A stretch of DNA of 17,203 bases, taken from Dialister sp. UBA7295 (GTDB lineage Bacteria > Bacillota > Negativicutes > Veillonellales > Dialisteraceae). The stretch's first letter is position 1. Each line of letters opens with the position of its first letter. The notes beneath the pieces are model-generated. The model saw only the letters and a list, made by a program, of their open reading frames with translations, searched no databases and was not told the origin of the DNA. The stretch covers positions 245-17,447 of the forward strand of contig DKQZ01000076.1 of NCBI GenBank assembly GCA_002471975.1. Direction: 5' to 3'. The position numbers and the translations under genes are program-made. Shown one piece after another: positions 1 through 7,260 of this stretch.

Positions 1-72
1 AGGTTTTTAAGCCAGGCGGGCGATAACGGGAAGAATTGACGCCGTCCGATTTTTGCTGAGATGTGAGATACT

Positions 73-96
73 GCTAACGGCTAAAGGCTAACGGCT
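73..96. repeat. 7-bp-period array, GCTAACG unit
   Basis: Units read gctaacg, gctaaag, gctaacg, gct. The 10-mer GCTAACGGCT occurs twice, 14 bp apart. The reverse complement of the same array occurs at 12668-12691. It lies just past the stop of the leftmost SLR gene. The first 131 bases of the window hold nothing else I can name. Confidence 0.7.
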
Positions 97-131
97 CTGC
101 TCACCACCCGCCATTTCCCATCAGCTATCCG

Positions 132-1265
132 CTATTTCCCCATTTCGCTCCGGATCTGTTCGAGGGCTATTTTTGCATCTTCGTTTCCGTGAGCTGCGGC
201 GTGCTGGAGGAGTTCCATGGCTTTTTCAGTATCTTTTTCCGTTCCGTAGCCAAACTGGTAGCAGGCGGCGAGCCAGCCCAGGGCTTCTACATAGTGATGG
301 GCCGCGGCTTTCCGGAAGAGTTCGAAGGCTTTTTTGTCATTTCCATCTTCATGGTAAATCACGCCGAGCTGGGTGGTGGAGGAGTCCATACCGAGGTCGG
401 AGGCTTTCTGATAGTAAATCTTCGCCAGGCGCCGGTCTTTTTTCGTGCCGTTGCCATAGAAATAGCAATTCGCCAGATTTCCAAGGGCCAGCGGGTCATT
501 TCCTTCGGCCGCTTTTTTCGTGATCTTGAACCCTTCTTTTTTGTCGCTCGTCCCGTTTCCGTCGAAAATATACATGACTCCCAGGGCCACGCCCGCACGG
601 AGATGGCCTTTGGCAAAGGCTTTGCGGAAGAGACGGATCCCTTCTTTCTTATCTTTCGGGATGCCGGTGCCAAGGTAGTAGAAATAGGCAAGCCGGTTGA
701 AAGCATCGGGGTAGCCGGATTCGGCAGATTTCCGGTAGGCCTCGAGGGACCGTTTCGGGTCTGCCACATGACGCACGAATTCCGGATTGTCCTGGACGTG
801 GGGATCATAAAATTGTCCGATGTCATTCCAGGCTTTCCAGTAGCCTCCCATGGCCGCCGTATGGAGGAGGGAAAAGGCTTCGTCCAGCTCCTGATGTTCA
901 TCGGCGTGAATCATGGTGTAGCAGCCCAGGGCTTCCAGGGCATAGCAGTCCGGATTTTCCTTCACCTTTGAAATCCAGGTTTCCCGTTTTTCATAGAGCT
1001 TGTCCAGTTCCTCATGGTCGATTCCATCGGAATGAAGGAGGCAGAAAAAGGCGCAGAGCGGATCTTCCGCCCGGGCGCCTTTCATTGCCCATTTCGCCGC
1101 TTTCTTCGGGTCCCAGGGAGCCGCTTCGAGATAGTAGTTATGGTAAAGAGCCAGGAAATACATGGCCCGCGCCTCTCCGGCTTCCGCCAGGGATTTGAAA
1201 ATGGGGTAAGCTTCCCTGACTTTATATTCTTTAAATAAACTTTCTGCTTTTTCTAAATCGGTCAT
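132..1265 (-). CDS. Sel1-like repeat (SLR/TPR) protein
   Basis: This is a 377-residue protein built almost wholly of Sel1-like helical repeats. About eight units can be seen, starting near residues 34, 110, 146, 189, 225, 261, 297 and 329. Typical signatures are KKEGIRLFRKAFAKGH and EKAMELLQHAAAHGNEDA. There is no signal peptide or membrane segment, so a cytoplasmic protein-binding scaffold is likely. SLR families mediate protein-protein contacts, and no catalytic site is seen. The ATG at 1265 has a perfect AAGGAGG upstream and a TATAAT box at 1292-1297. It is the most leftward and most diverged of six SLR genes here, and lacks the N-terminal module shared by the four larger ones. It is separated from the next SLR gene by an ATPase gene. 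The partner and role are unknown. Confidence 0.9.
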   Translation of the reverse strand: MTDLEKAESLFKEYKVREAYPIFKSLAEAGEARAMYFLALYHNYYLEAAPWDPKKAAKWAMKGARAEDPLCAFFCLLHSDGIDHEELDKLYEKRETWISKVKENPDCYALEALGCYTMIHADEHQELDEAFSLLHTAAMGGYWKAWNDIGQFYDPHVQDNPEFVRHVADPKRSLEAYRKSAESGYPDAFNRLAYFYYLGTGIPKDKKEGIRLFRKAFAKGHLRAGVALGVMYIFDGNGTSDKKEGFKITKKAAEGNDPLALGNLANCYFYGNGTKKDRRLAKIYYQKASDLGMDSSTTQLGVIYHEDGNDKKAFELFRKAAAHHYVEALGWLAACYQFGYGTEKDTEKAMELLQHAAAHGNEDAKIALEQIRSEMGK

Positions 1266-1291
1266 AAACAGGTCCTCCTTAATGTATTTTT

Positions 1292-1297
1292 ATTATA
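1292..1297 (-). promoter_or_regulatory. -10 box of the leftmost SLR gene
   Basis: Reverse-strand TATAAT lies 26 bp upstream of the ATG at 1265. The 17-bp-spaced -35 would be CTGATA, a weak match that falls inside the 7-bp repeat array. Confidence 0.45.
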
Positions 1298-1311
1298 ACA
1301 TGAGGGGAAAA

Positions 1312-1482
1312 AGTTATCAGTTATTAGTGATCAGTTCGCAGATGTGGCGGCCATTACGCAGGAGTAGCGGCCTTTTTATATAAAAAATAATCATTTCCAA
1401 TGAAAACTGTATAAAAATAGCCCGCCATCTCATTTGATGCGGGCCTCCTCCACTGAGAACTATGAACTGAGAACTGATCACT
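1312..1482. repeat. Intergenic element with inverted 7-bp-period arrays at both ends
   Basis: Most of the 333-bp gap between the ATPase and the leftmost SLR gene is this structure. The left array (1312-1339) reads agttatc, agttatt, agtgatc, agttcgc. The right array (1452-1482) reads actgaga, actatga, actgaga, actgatc. AGTGATCAGTTC at 1326-1337 is the perfect reverse complement of 1471-1482. Between them sits the ATPase terminator. A 60-codon frame that spans the element looks like chance. Confidence 0.6.
1414..1444 (-). terminator. Rho-independent terminator after the ATPase gene
   Basis: On the minus strand GCCCGCATC pairs with GATGGCGGGC (one bulge, 6-nt loop), followed by TATTTTTAT. It lies about 155 bp past the ATPase stop codon. 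Confidence 0.65.
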
Positions 1483-1549
1483 TTATCAATTTCAGTCATT
1501 CAACATATTGTGTAATTATTGTACACCCCATTAAGAATCACGATCGGAA

Positions 1550-1565
1550 TGTTTCACGTGAAACA
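1550..1565. promoter_or_regulatory. parS: parS site (ParB-binding palindrome)
   Basis: TGTTTCACGTGAAACA is a perfect 16-bp palindrome matching the chromosomal parS consensus. Here the palindrome extends without mismatch to 26 bp (1545-1570). It lies 33 bp past the stop of the ATPase gene. Confidence 0.93.
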
Positions 1566-1598
1566 TTCCGGTCATAGATATAAATATATTTTTCGATA

Positions 1599-2855
1599 TC
1601 ATGCCTGTGGCAGCACTGCCCTGCCAAGGAGGAAATCAAAGAGGCTGATCATGGTGAGACCATCTTCATCATATCTGGGATTGATCTGATCTTTTACGAT
1701 AATGATTTTCGGAAAAGAGTCATTGAGGGCAAGGAGAGATGCCTTTTCCTGGCGCAGTTTTTCTTCGTCCGGAATGGAAAGAGCAGACTGGATATAAATT
1801 CTTGGACCTCCCTGATTGGCCACGAAGTCCACTTCCAGCGTAGTATTCGTATAATTTCCATCACTATTTTTCCGCCGCTCACGGACAGCTCCTACATCGA
1901 CACTATAGCCCCGGTATCTCAGTTCGTTATAAATCACATTTTCCATGAGATGCGGCTCCTCAACCTGGCGAAATCCAAGGAGCGCATTTCGCATCCCCAG
2001 ATCCTCAAAATAATATTTTACCGGCGAACCGATATATTTCCTGCCTTTCACATCATAGCGATGCGCTGTATTCACCATGAAGGCATCAGAGAGGAAATCA
2101 ATATACTGTTTGATGGTATTCAGGCTGATTTTCGTTCCATATCGACTCTGAAAGGTATCCATAATTTTTGACGGATTGGTAAAGGAACCAATAGATGATG
2201 CCAGGATTCGGATAAGGTCCTCCAGTTCCTGGGTTTTCCTGATTCTGTTATGCTCGATAATGTCCTTCAGGTATGTTTCACGACAAAGGGATGTGAGGTA
2301 GCTGACTTTGCGCTGGCTGCTGTCCATCGTCAGAGTGAGGGGCAGCCCACCGTAATTGATATAGTCATCCCATCCTCTGGCAGGGTCCCCGGGATACACT
2401 TCCATAAATTCTTTGAATGTGAAAGGATAGATATGAAGTTCATCGCCCCGTCCCCGGAATTCCGTAATCACATCTTTGGAGAGGAAACGGGAATTGCTGC
2501 CGGTCACATAGATATCCGCACTGGAAATGTGAAGAAGAGAGTTTAAAACTTCCTCGAATTCATCCAGCATCTGGACTTCGTCGAGGAAAATATAATAATC
2601 CCCTTCATCGATCATACGGCGGTGGATCTCTTCCAGCAGGGTTTCAGGATTCCGGTATTTTTTATTTTCAAAACCCTCCATGGAATACAGGAGGATGTGA
2701 TCTTTCCGGACTCCCTGCCGGAGCAGCTCTTTATAGAAAAGTTGAAATAAGAGATAAGATTTACCGCTTCGCCGGATGCCGGTAATGACTTTGATCAATC
2801 CATTATGCATGCGGCTCTTCAGTTCCTCTATATAATGTTCCCGCTTGATTTCCAT
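1599..2855 (-). CDS. ATP-binding protein of the AAA_14/DUF4143 family
   Basis: This is a 418-residue P-loop ATPase. The Walker A motif is GIRRSGKS (residues 26-33), Walker B is YIFLDEVQ (88-95), and a sensor-like VTGSNS follows (117-122). The C-terminal DUF4143 region (about 200-400) carries the family's nuclease-like core, seen here as ENVIYNELRYRGY and then LEVDFVANQGGPRIYIQ. Length and order are normal for the family. The biological role of these ATPases is not settled. They are common, often strain-variable accessory genes, and links to toxin-antitoxin or defence functions are speculation. The gene stands alone with its own promoter and terminator between two SLR genes, and a parS lies just past its stop. 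The start is the first in-frame ATG, behind GAGGTGAAGGCTT. Confidence 0.92.
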   Translation of the reverse strand: MEIKREHYIEELKSRMHNGLIKVITGIRRSGKSYLLFQLFYKELLRQGVRKDHILLYSMEGFENKKYRNPETLLEEIHRRMIDEGDYYIFLDEVQMLDEFEEVLNSLLHISSADIYVTGSNSRFLSKDVITEFRGRGDELHIYPFTFKEFMEVYPGDPARGWDDYINYGGLPLTLTMDSSQRKVSYLTSLCRETYLKDIIEHNRIRKTQELEDLIRILASSIGSFTNPSKIMDTFQSRYGTKISLNTIKQYIDFLSDAFMVNTAHRYDVKGRKYIGSPVKYYFEDLGMRNALLGFRQVEEPHLMENVIYNELRYRGYSVDVGAVRERRKNSDGNYTNTTLEVDFVANQGGPRIYIQSALSIPDEEKLRQEKASLLALNDSFPKIIIVKDQINPRYDEDGLTMISLFDFLLGRAVLPQA

Positions 2856-2876
2856 AAGCCTTCACCTCTACTGACA

Positions 2877-2906
2877 ATTTTATGCAATATGACCACGATT
2901 TGTCAA
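2877..2906 (-). promoter_or_regulatory. Promoter of the ATPase gene, with flanking inverted repeat
   Basis: Reverse-strand TTGACA (2901-2906) is followed after 18 bp by TAAAAT (2877-2882). The -35 lies in an inverted repeat, ATTTGTCAA (2898-2906) and TTGACAAAT (2921-2929). A 13-bp direct copy of the -35 region, TTTGTCAATAGAA on the plus strand, recurs exactly 50 bp away (2899-2911 and 2949-2961). The rest of the 312-bp gap up to 3167 holds a small ACCGGA/TCCGGT hairpin (3045-3060) and the terminator of the next SLR gene. Confidence 0.6.
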
Positions 2907-3077
2907 TAGAAGTGGACTTTTTGACAAATTTCGGTCATTTGACTCGATTTTGTCAATAGAAAAATGATAATTTTCGATTTGCAAGACCTGTTCCGGGTCT
3001 ATTCTGCCTTTCAAACCATCATTCCTGCCGCAAGGCTGCCCGCCACCGGATGTCTCCGGTCCGAATGATCCCATGTA

Positions 3078-3108
3078 AAAATGACCGCCCCTGTCCGACG
3101 GTCATTTT
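3078..3108 (-). terminator. Terminator of the 356-residue SLR gene
   Basis: The stem is AAAATGACCG (3078-3087) paired with CGGTCATTTT (3099-3108), 10 bp perfect with an 11-nt loop. On the minus strand it runs into TTTTTAC. A-T pairs at the base of the stem mean it could act in both directions. Confidence 0.75.
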
Positions 3109-3167
3109 AATGAAGAAAACGGTCATAATCTATGTTACGTGAGATCTATCTGTATTTGCACGATGGG

Positions 3168-4238
3168 TTACCAGAAAAGCATGCCGCCCTGATTCCTGAG
3201 TTCCTCATCCGCTTCCATGCTTCCCAGACGGGCGGCGATGGTCAGGTATCCGATGCCTTTTTCCCGGTCCGCTTCGATGCCTTTCCCATGGAGGTACATC
3301 ATCCCCAGAAGGTAGGCGGCTCTTTCATTCTGATTGGCTGCCGAAGCTTCCAGCCAGGGAATGGCATTTTCTTCCTGGCCATGGTCGAGATAAAAGAGTC
3401 CCAGAGAGAAAAAGGCCTCTGTATTTCCCATGGCGCAGGAGTCTTTCAGTAGATTAGCTGCCTTTTTCAGGTCTTTTGGAACCACAAGCCCTTTTTCGTA
3501 GAAGGGCGACAGGGCATCCAGGGCTTCTGCACTCCCCATCCGGGCTGCCGTTTCATACCAGTGGAAGGATTTGTGGGGATCATGGGGCTCCGCGTCATGG
3601 ATATAGTAGTCTCCCATAAAAACAGCTGCCTCTTCATTTCCATGATCCGATGATTTTTCCATGAGCTTCAGTGCTTCCCTTTCGTGGCCAGGCTCATCAT
3701 ACAGCAGCCGGGCCAGTTCGTATTCACTGTTTTTGTCATTATATTCAGCACCCTTTCTGAAGCAGGCCAGAGCTTTTTCGTCATCTATATATCCGGGCAC
3801 ATTTCCCGCATAAGCCATGCCCAAATCATAGAGGGCTTTCCAGTATTCATAGAAGGCCCCTTTGGCCAGCCACTTCATGCCTTCTTCATAATCGAGAATG
3901 ATCCCGTTTCCCGTATAGAAAAGACCGGCTTCGTCCATGGCGAGGACGTCGCCTCCCTGGGCCGAAATAAGGATACGGGAAAAATCCTCGTTTACCGTGT
4001 CCCACATGGCCTTGTCTTTCTCCCCGGAAAAGAGGGAAAGCCCGCAGAGGGGATCGCCCATTTCTTTCCCTTTTTGGAAATACTTCACTGCTTTTTCTTC
4101 ATCCGCCTTCTGATGGCCCAGTCCTTCCCGGAGGATGAGTCCCAGAAGGTAGCAGTTTCGCCCCGTCAGCTCATCCTGAAGGGCCTTGTAAGCTTCATCG
4201 ATTTTTCCCTGAAGAAATAAATTTTCACCGGTTGTCAT
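3168..4238 (-). CDS. Sel1-like repeat (SLR/TPR) protein
   Basis: This is a 356-residue protein of about eight SLR units. Examples are EKAVKYFQKGKEMGDP near residue 48, EEGMKWLAKGAF near 128 and EKGIGYLTIAARLGSMEA near the C-terminus. No signal peptide or membrane segment is seen, so it is probably a soluble adaptor or scaffold. The ATG at 4238 follows AAGGAGAAATT. It starts directly with a short TPR-like helix pair (GENLFLQGKIDEAYKAL) and lacks the longer N-terminal module of the four genes upstream. The gap to the upstream SLR gene is 64 bp, so the two may be co-transcribed, although an imperfect T-rich hairpin lies in that gap (4257-4302). The function is unknown. Confidence 0.9.
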   Translation of the reverse strand: MTTGENLFLQGKIDEAYKALQDELTGRNCYLLGLILREGLGHQKADEEKAVKYFQKGKEMGDPLCGLSLFSGEKDKAMWDTVNEDFSRILISAQGGDVLAMDEAGLFYTGNGIILDYEEGMKWLAKGAFYEYWKALYDLGMAYAGNVPGYIDDEKALACFRKGAEYNDKNSEYELARLLYDEPGHEREALKLMEKSSDHGNEEAAVFMGDYYIHDAEPHDPHKSFHWYETAARMGSAEALDALSPFYEKGLVVPKDLKKAANLLKDSCAMGNTEAFFSLGLFYLDHGQEENAIPWLEASAANQNERAAYLLGMMYLHGKGIEADREKGIGYLTIAARLGSMEADEELRNQGGMLFW

Positions 4239-4302
4239 AATTTCTCCTTATAAAAATTTTTCTCTTGAAAATCTCTTCTGCCCCAATTCCGAGAGGAAAA
4301 AA

Positions 4303-5694
4303 TTACCGGAAAATGAAATCATCCTCCTTCAGACCTTCCATAGTTGCCTTCTGCCGCATCTCTCTGTCCAGGCTGATTGCCCGGGGACAGCCTTTTTCCA
4401 CGGCTGCTTTCAGGTATTTCCTTCCTTCTTCATTAGAACGTTCGACGCCCCGGCCTTTAAAGTACATAGTGGCCAGCAGATATTCCGCTTCTCCTGTGGG
4501 AGCGTCCTGTTCTACCGCCTTCCTTGCATACTCCAGAGCTTCTTTCAGCCTGTTGTTATCGCTGAAATACCAGGCCATTTCCGCAAGGCCTTCCGAATCG
4601 CCATACTCTGCGGCTTTTTCCATATATTCCATGCCCCGGGGCACGTTTTTCCTGATTCCCCGGCCATTCATGAGGGCACTTCCCAGCAAAGCAAGAGCTG
4701 TGGGCTCATTGAATTTTGCCGCTTTTTTCAGAAAGGGAATGCCTTTCTCCCTGTGTTTGCCCATGAGGCCATTGTAGTACAGCTGCCCGATCATTGTTGT
4801 GGCTTTCACGGATCCCCGGTCTTCCGCTTCTTTCAGATACCCCATCACTTCCTGGAGGACCTGTTTGTCTGCGGTTTTGCTTTTCAGGATAGCCAGGGCC
4901 ATATCCAGGGCGGCCTCATCATTACCCCGCTCGTAGGCAAGATGTAAATATTTCCGTGCTTTTTCAGAATTGTCAAAGAATTGGGGCCCCACGGGTTTTA
5001 TCCCGCTGTAAAAGTGCCAGAGCTCCTGGCAGGCAATGTCCGAGCCGCCTTCTGCCGCTTTTTCCATGAGGGCAAAACCTTTGGAAATATCCCGGGCCGT
5101 TCCTTCGCCATAGAGATAGCAGCACCCTTCTTCATAGGTGCCATAGCTTAGCCCCCGCTCCGACGCTTTACGATACCAGGAAAGGGCAAGTTCATCATCA
5201 TGACCTTCAAAGCCCTTCACCTGAAGAAGTTTTCCCAGGTTGATCATAGCTTTGGGATCTCCAAGGCCGGCGGCCTTTTCCATCCATCTTCTGGCCTTTT
5301 CATATCCTTCTTCCGGAGAAATTTTTTCATCCATAAAAGAACCCATCAGCTGCATGGCAAGTGTATTTCCATCTTTGGCCAGAATCAGGACCTGATCCAC
5401 CAGCTCATTCTCCTCCCGGTCCGTGAGTTCCACGGGAACCGGGGAAGGGGAGTATAAAAGTGCCAGGGGACAGGAAAGATCGCAGGCTTTTTTCATATGT
5501 TCCCGGACAATGTCACCTCTCCCGGGAGCCGCAAAGCAGTCGCAGCTCTCATAGAGACAGGCAATCATGGTGTGAGCAATACCTTCCTCTTCCGGAGAAG
5601 AAGGATTTTTCAATATTTCCTCGTAAGCCTCAAGGCTTTCTTTATAATTTCCACTGCAATACAGATTTTGAGCAATTTTTAACGCAGTCGTCAT
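4303..5694 (-). CDS. Sel1-like repeat (SLR/TPR) protein, large paralogue
   Basis: This is a 463-residue SLR protein. Residues 1 to about 90 form a TPR-like N-terminal module (KIAQNLYCSGNYKESLEAYEEIL, then EEEGIAHTMIACLYE) that also opens the next three upstream SLR proteins. A run of SLR units follows to the C-terminus, for example EKARRWMEKAAGLGDPKAM and EGRKYLKAAVEKGCPRA. The N-terminal module has several cysteines (CLYESCDCF) that the paralogues lack. There is no secretion signal, so a cytoplasmic scaffold is likely. The ATG at 5694 has GGAAGGAAT close upstream. Transcription from the upstream gene is probably stopped by a strong hairpin at 5755-5784, so this gene likely begins its own unit with the one downstream. 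Confidence 0.9.
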   Translation of the reverse strand: MTTALKIAQNLYCSGNYKESLEAYEEILKNPSSPEEEGIAHTMIACLYESCDCFAAPGRGDIVREHMKKACDLSCPLALLYSPSPVPVELTDREENELVDQVLILAKDGNTLAMQLMGSFMDEKISPEEGYEKARRWMEKAAGLGDPKAMINLGKLLQVKGFEGHDDELALSWYRKASERGLSYGTYEEGCCYLYGEGTARDISKGFALMEKAAEGGSDIACQELWHFYSGIKPVGPQFFDNSEKARKYLHLAYERGNDEAALDMALAILKSKTADKQVLQEVMGYLKEAEDRGSVKATTMIGQLYYNGLMGKHREKGIPFLKKAAKFNEPTALALLGSALMNGRGIRKNVPRGMEYMEKAAEYGDSEGLAEMAWYFSDNNRLKEALEYARKAVEQDAPTGEAEYLLATMYFKGRGVERSNEEGRKYLKAAVEKGCPRAISLDREMRQKATMEGLKEDDFIFR

Positions 5695-5754
5695 GATTCC
5701 TTCCGCTTTCAGTTATAGAAAAATAAGTGACGGGCAAGAGAGTGATTTCATGAT

Positions 5755-5784
5755 AAAAGCTCCCCGGCCCGGGCGGGAGCTTTT
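5755..5784. terminator. Terminator between two SLR genes
   Basis: A perfect 10-bp stem AAAAGCTCCC (5755-5764) and GGGAGCTTTT (5775-5784) encloses a GC-rich 10-nt loop. T residues follow on either strand, so it can work in both directions. It lies just past a parS site and ends the gene whose stop is at 5840. Confidence 0.75.
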
Positions 5785-5794
5785 GGAAATAATA

Positions 5795-5810
5795 TGTTTC
5801 ACGTGAAACA
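5795..5810. promoter_or_regulatory. parS: parS site (ParB-binding palindrome)
   Basis: TGTTTCACGTGAAACA is a perfect palindrome, extending to 18 bp (5794-5811). It sits in the 145-bp gap between two SLR genes, 29 bp past the stop of one and next to its terminator. Confidence 0.93.
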
Positions 5811-5839
5811 TTTCCCGTTTGATCATACCGGGGAAAGCT

Positions 5840-7180
5840 TCAGATTTCTCCCAGTGTCATCCTGCCAAGTATTTCCCTGGCCTTATCCATTCCCTGAAGA
5901 GCGGCTCGGCGGAAATAGAAGGCTGCGGTTTCCCGGTTTTTCTCAACTCCGGCCCCGTCGAGATAGAGCCCTCCAAGCAGAAAGAGACCTTCCGGATCTC
6001 CCATATCGGCTGCCTTCTTCAGGTATTTCAGGCTTTCCTTGACTTTCCCTTCATCCAGAAGCACCGATCCCAAAGAACTCAAAGCCGTCGGGCATCCCAG
6101 GTCGGCACTTTTTCTCAGCCATTTCATCCCCTGTTTTCTGTTCATGCGGACACCGAGTCCCTGCAGATAGCAGGATCCCAGGACGGCCATGGCTTCCGGA
6201 TTATCATCATCTCTGGCCGCTTTTGTCAGGATGGCTATCCCCTTTTTATGGTCTTTTTCACTCTTTTTGATCACGAGATAAATACTGCTGAGCTCTAAAG
6301 GCGCATCGTAATTGCCCGCATCCATGGCTTCTTTGTAATATTTCTCAGCCAGAGAGAACTGTTTCTGCTCACAATAATACCGGCCCAGCTCAAGCATGGC
6401 ATCATCATTGCCCTCGTAAGCTGCCAGTTTCAGATGATCCAAAAGCCTTCCTTCTGAGAAATCAGGAATTGCTGCCCCGATTTCATCGGGGTAATCCAGG
6501 TACTGGCGCCACATATCCACGGCTGCCTCAGTGAGACCTGAACCAGCCGCCCGATCCATCAGTTCATAAGCTTTCCTGATATCTTTTTCCTGCCCTTTTC
6601 CGTCAAAGGCATCCCTGCCTTCCGAATAGAGGGCATCAGGAAATCCCAGCTCTGCCGCCCGCTTCTGATATGCCGCAGCTTTCCCGGGATCGTTTTCCTC
6701 AAAATCTGCATCGTCCAGAATCCCCGCAGCTTTCATCATACATACCGGGTCTCCGAGGCCGGCTCCTTTCTCAAACCATTCCAGGGCCTTCTTTTCATCT
6801 TTTTCCACAAGCTTGCCGGAACCATAAAGCTGCCCCAGGAGCATCATGGCAAGAGTGCTTCCCTCATCAGACAGTTTCCTGGCAGCATCCAAAGTCTCGG
6901 GAATGCCCGTCACACCTTCTTTGACCGGGAAATGCAGCACGGCCCGAAGGAGAAAAAGAGGTTCCTCCAGTTGCAGGCAGAGAGCCATGTATTCTGCCAT
7001 TTCGTCCGGTTCATACAAACCGGTCAGTTTGGAAATACGGATATAAAAAGCCATGGATGCAGCCATTCTGATACTTTCTTCATCCGAGGAATGATCCATA
7101 ATGGTACGGTACGCTTCCAGGCTGTCGTCATACCTGCCTTTGTTGAAAAGCTGCTGCGCCTTCATCAATTCTTCATTCAT
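5840..7180 (-). CDS. Sel1-like repeat (SLR/TPR) protein, one of a close paralogue pair
   Basis: This is a 446-residue SLR protein with the shared N-terminal module (KAQQLFNKGRYDDSLEAYRTIM). SLR units follow from about residue 112, for example KKALEWFEKGAGLGDPVCM and CYLQGLGVRMNRKQGM. It is closest to the next upstream gene. Both carry DIRKAYELM, AAVDMW, KKSEKDHKKGI and GVRMNRK in the same order, and both end in a similar short tail (LGEI against LGLL). This is good evidence for a tandem duplication. No signal peptide is seen. The ATG at 7180 follows GGAGGACATGAA. The gap to the upstream paralogue is 80 bp with no clear terminator, so co-transcription is likely. The function is not known; a scaffold role is inferred from the repeat type. 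Confidence 0.9.
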   Translation of the reverse strand: MNEELMKAQQLFNKGRYDDSLEAYRTIMDHSSDEESIRMAASMAFYIRISKLTGLYEPDEMAEYMALCLQLEEPLFLLRAVLHFPVKEGVTGIPETLDAARKLSDEGSTLAMMLLGQLYGSGKLVEKDEKKALEWFEKGAGLGDPVCMMKAAGILDDADFEENDPGKAAAYQKRAAELGFPDALYSEGRDAFDGKGQEKDIRKAYELMDRAAGSGLTEAAVDMWRQYLDYPDEIGAAIPDFSEGRLLDHLKLAAYEGNDDAMLELGRYYCEQKQFSLAEKYYKEAMDAGNYDAPLELSSIYLVIKKSEKDHKKGIAILTKAARDDDNPEAMAVLGSCYLQGLGVRMNRKQGMKWLRKSADLGCPTALSSLGSVLLDEGKVKESLKYLKKAADMGDPEGLFLLGGLYLDGAGVEKNRETAAFYFRRAALQGMDKAREILGRMTLGEI

Positions 7181-7260
7181 TTCATGTCCTCCATGACTGC
7201 GTAATCGGCAGGAAATCAGCTCCTGTCGCAGAATTCAGATTTCCATCGAGAAATCAACTT

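Noticed and set aside
189..971. 260-codon plus-strand frame over the leftmost SLR gene
   Set aside because: Shadow of clear Sel1 repeats on the other strand.
1317..1499. 60-codon minus-strand frame between the ATPase and SLR genes
   Set aside because: It consists of the heptamer arrays and a terminator hairpin, with no ribosome site.
2880..3074. 64-codon minus-strand frame upstream of the ATPase
   Set aside because: It covers the ATPase promoter and its direct repeats, and resembles no protein family.
7238..7255. GATTTC/GAAATC hairpin between two SLR genes as a terminator
   Set aside because: The stem is only 6 bp and no T tract follows on the minus strand.
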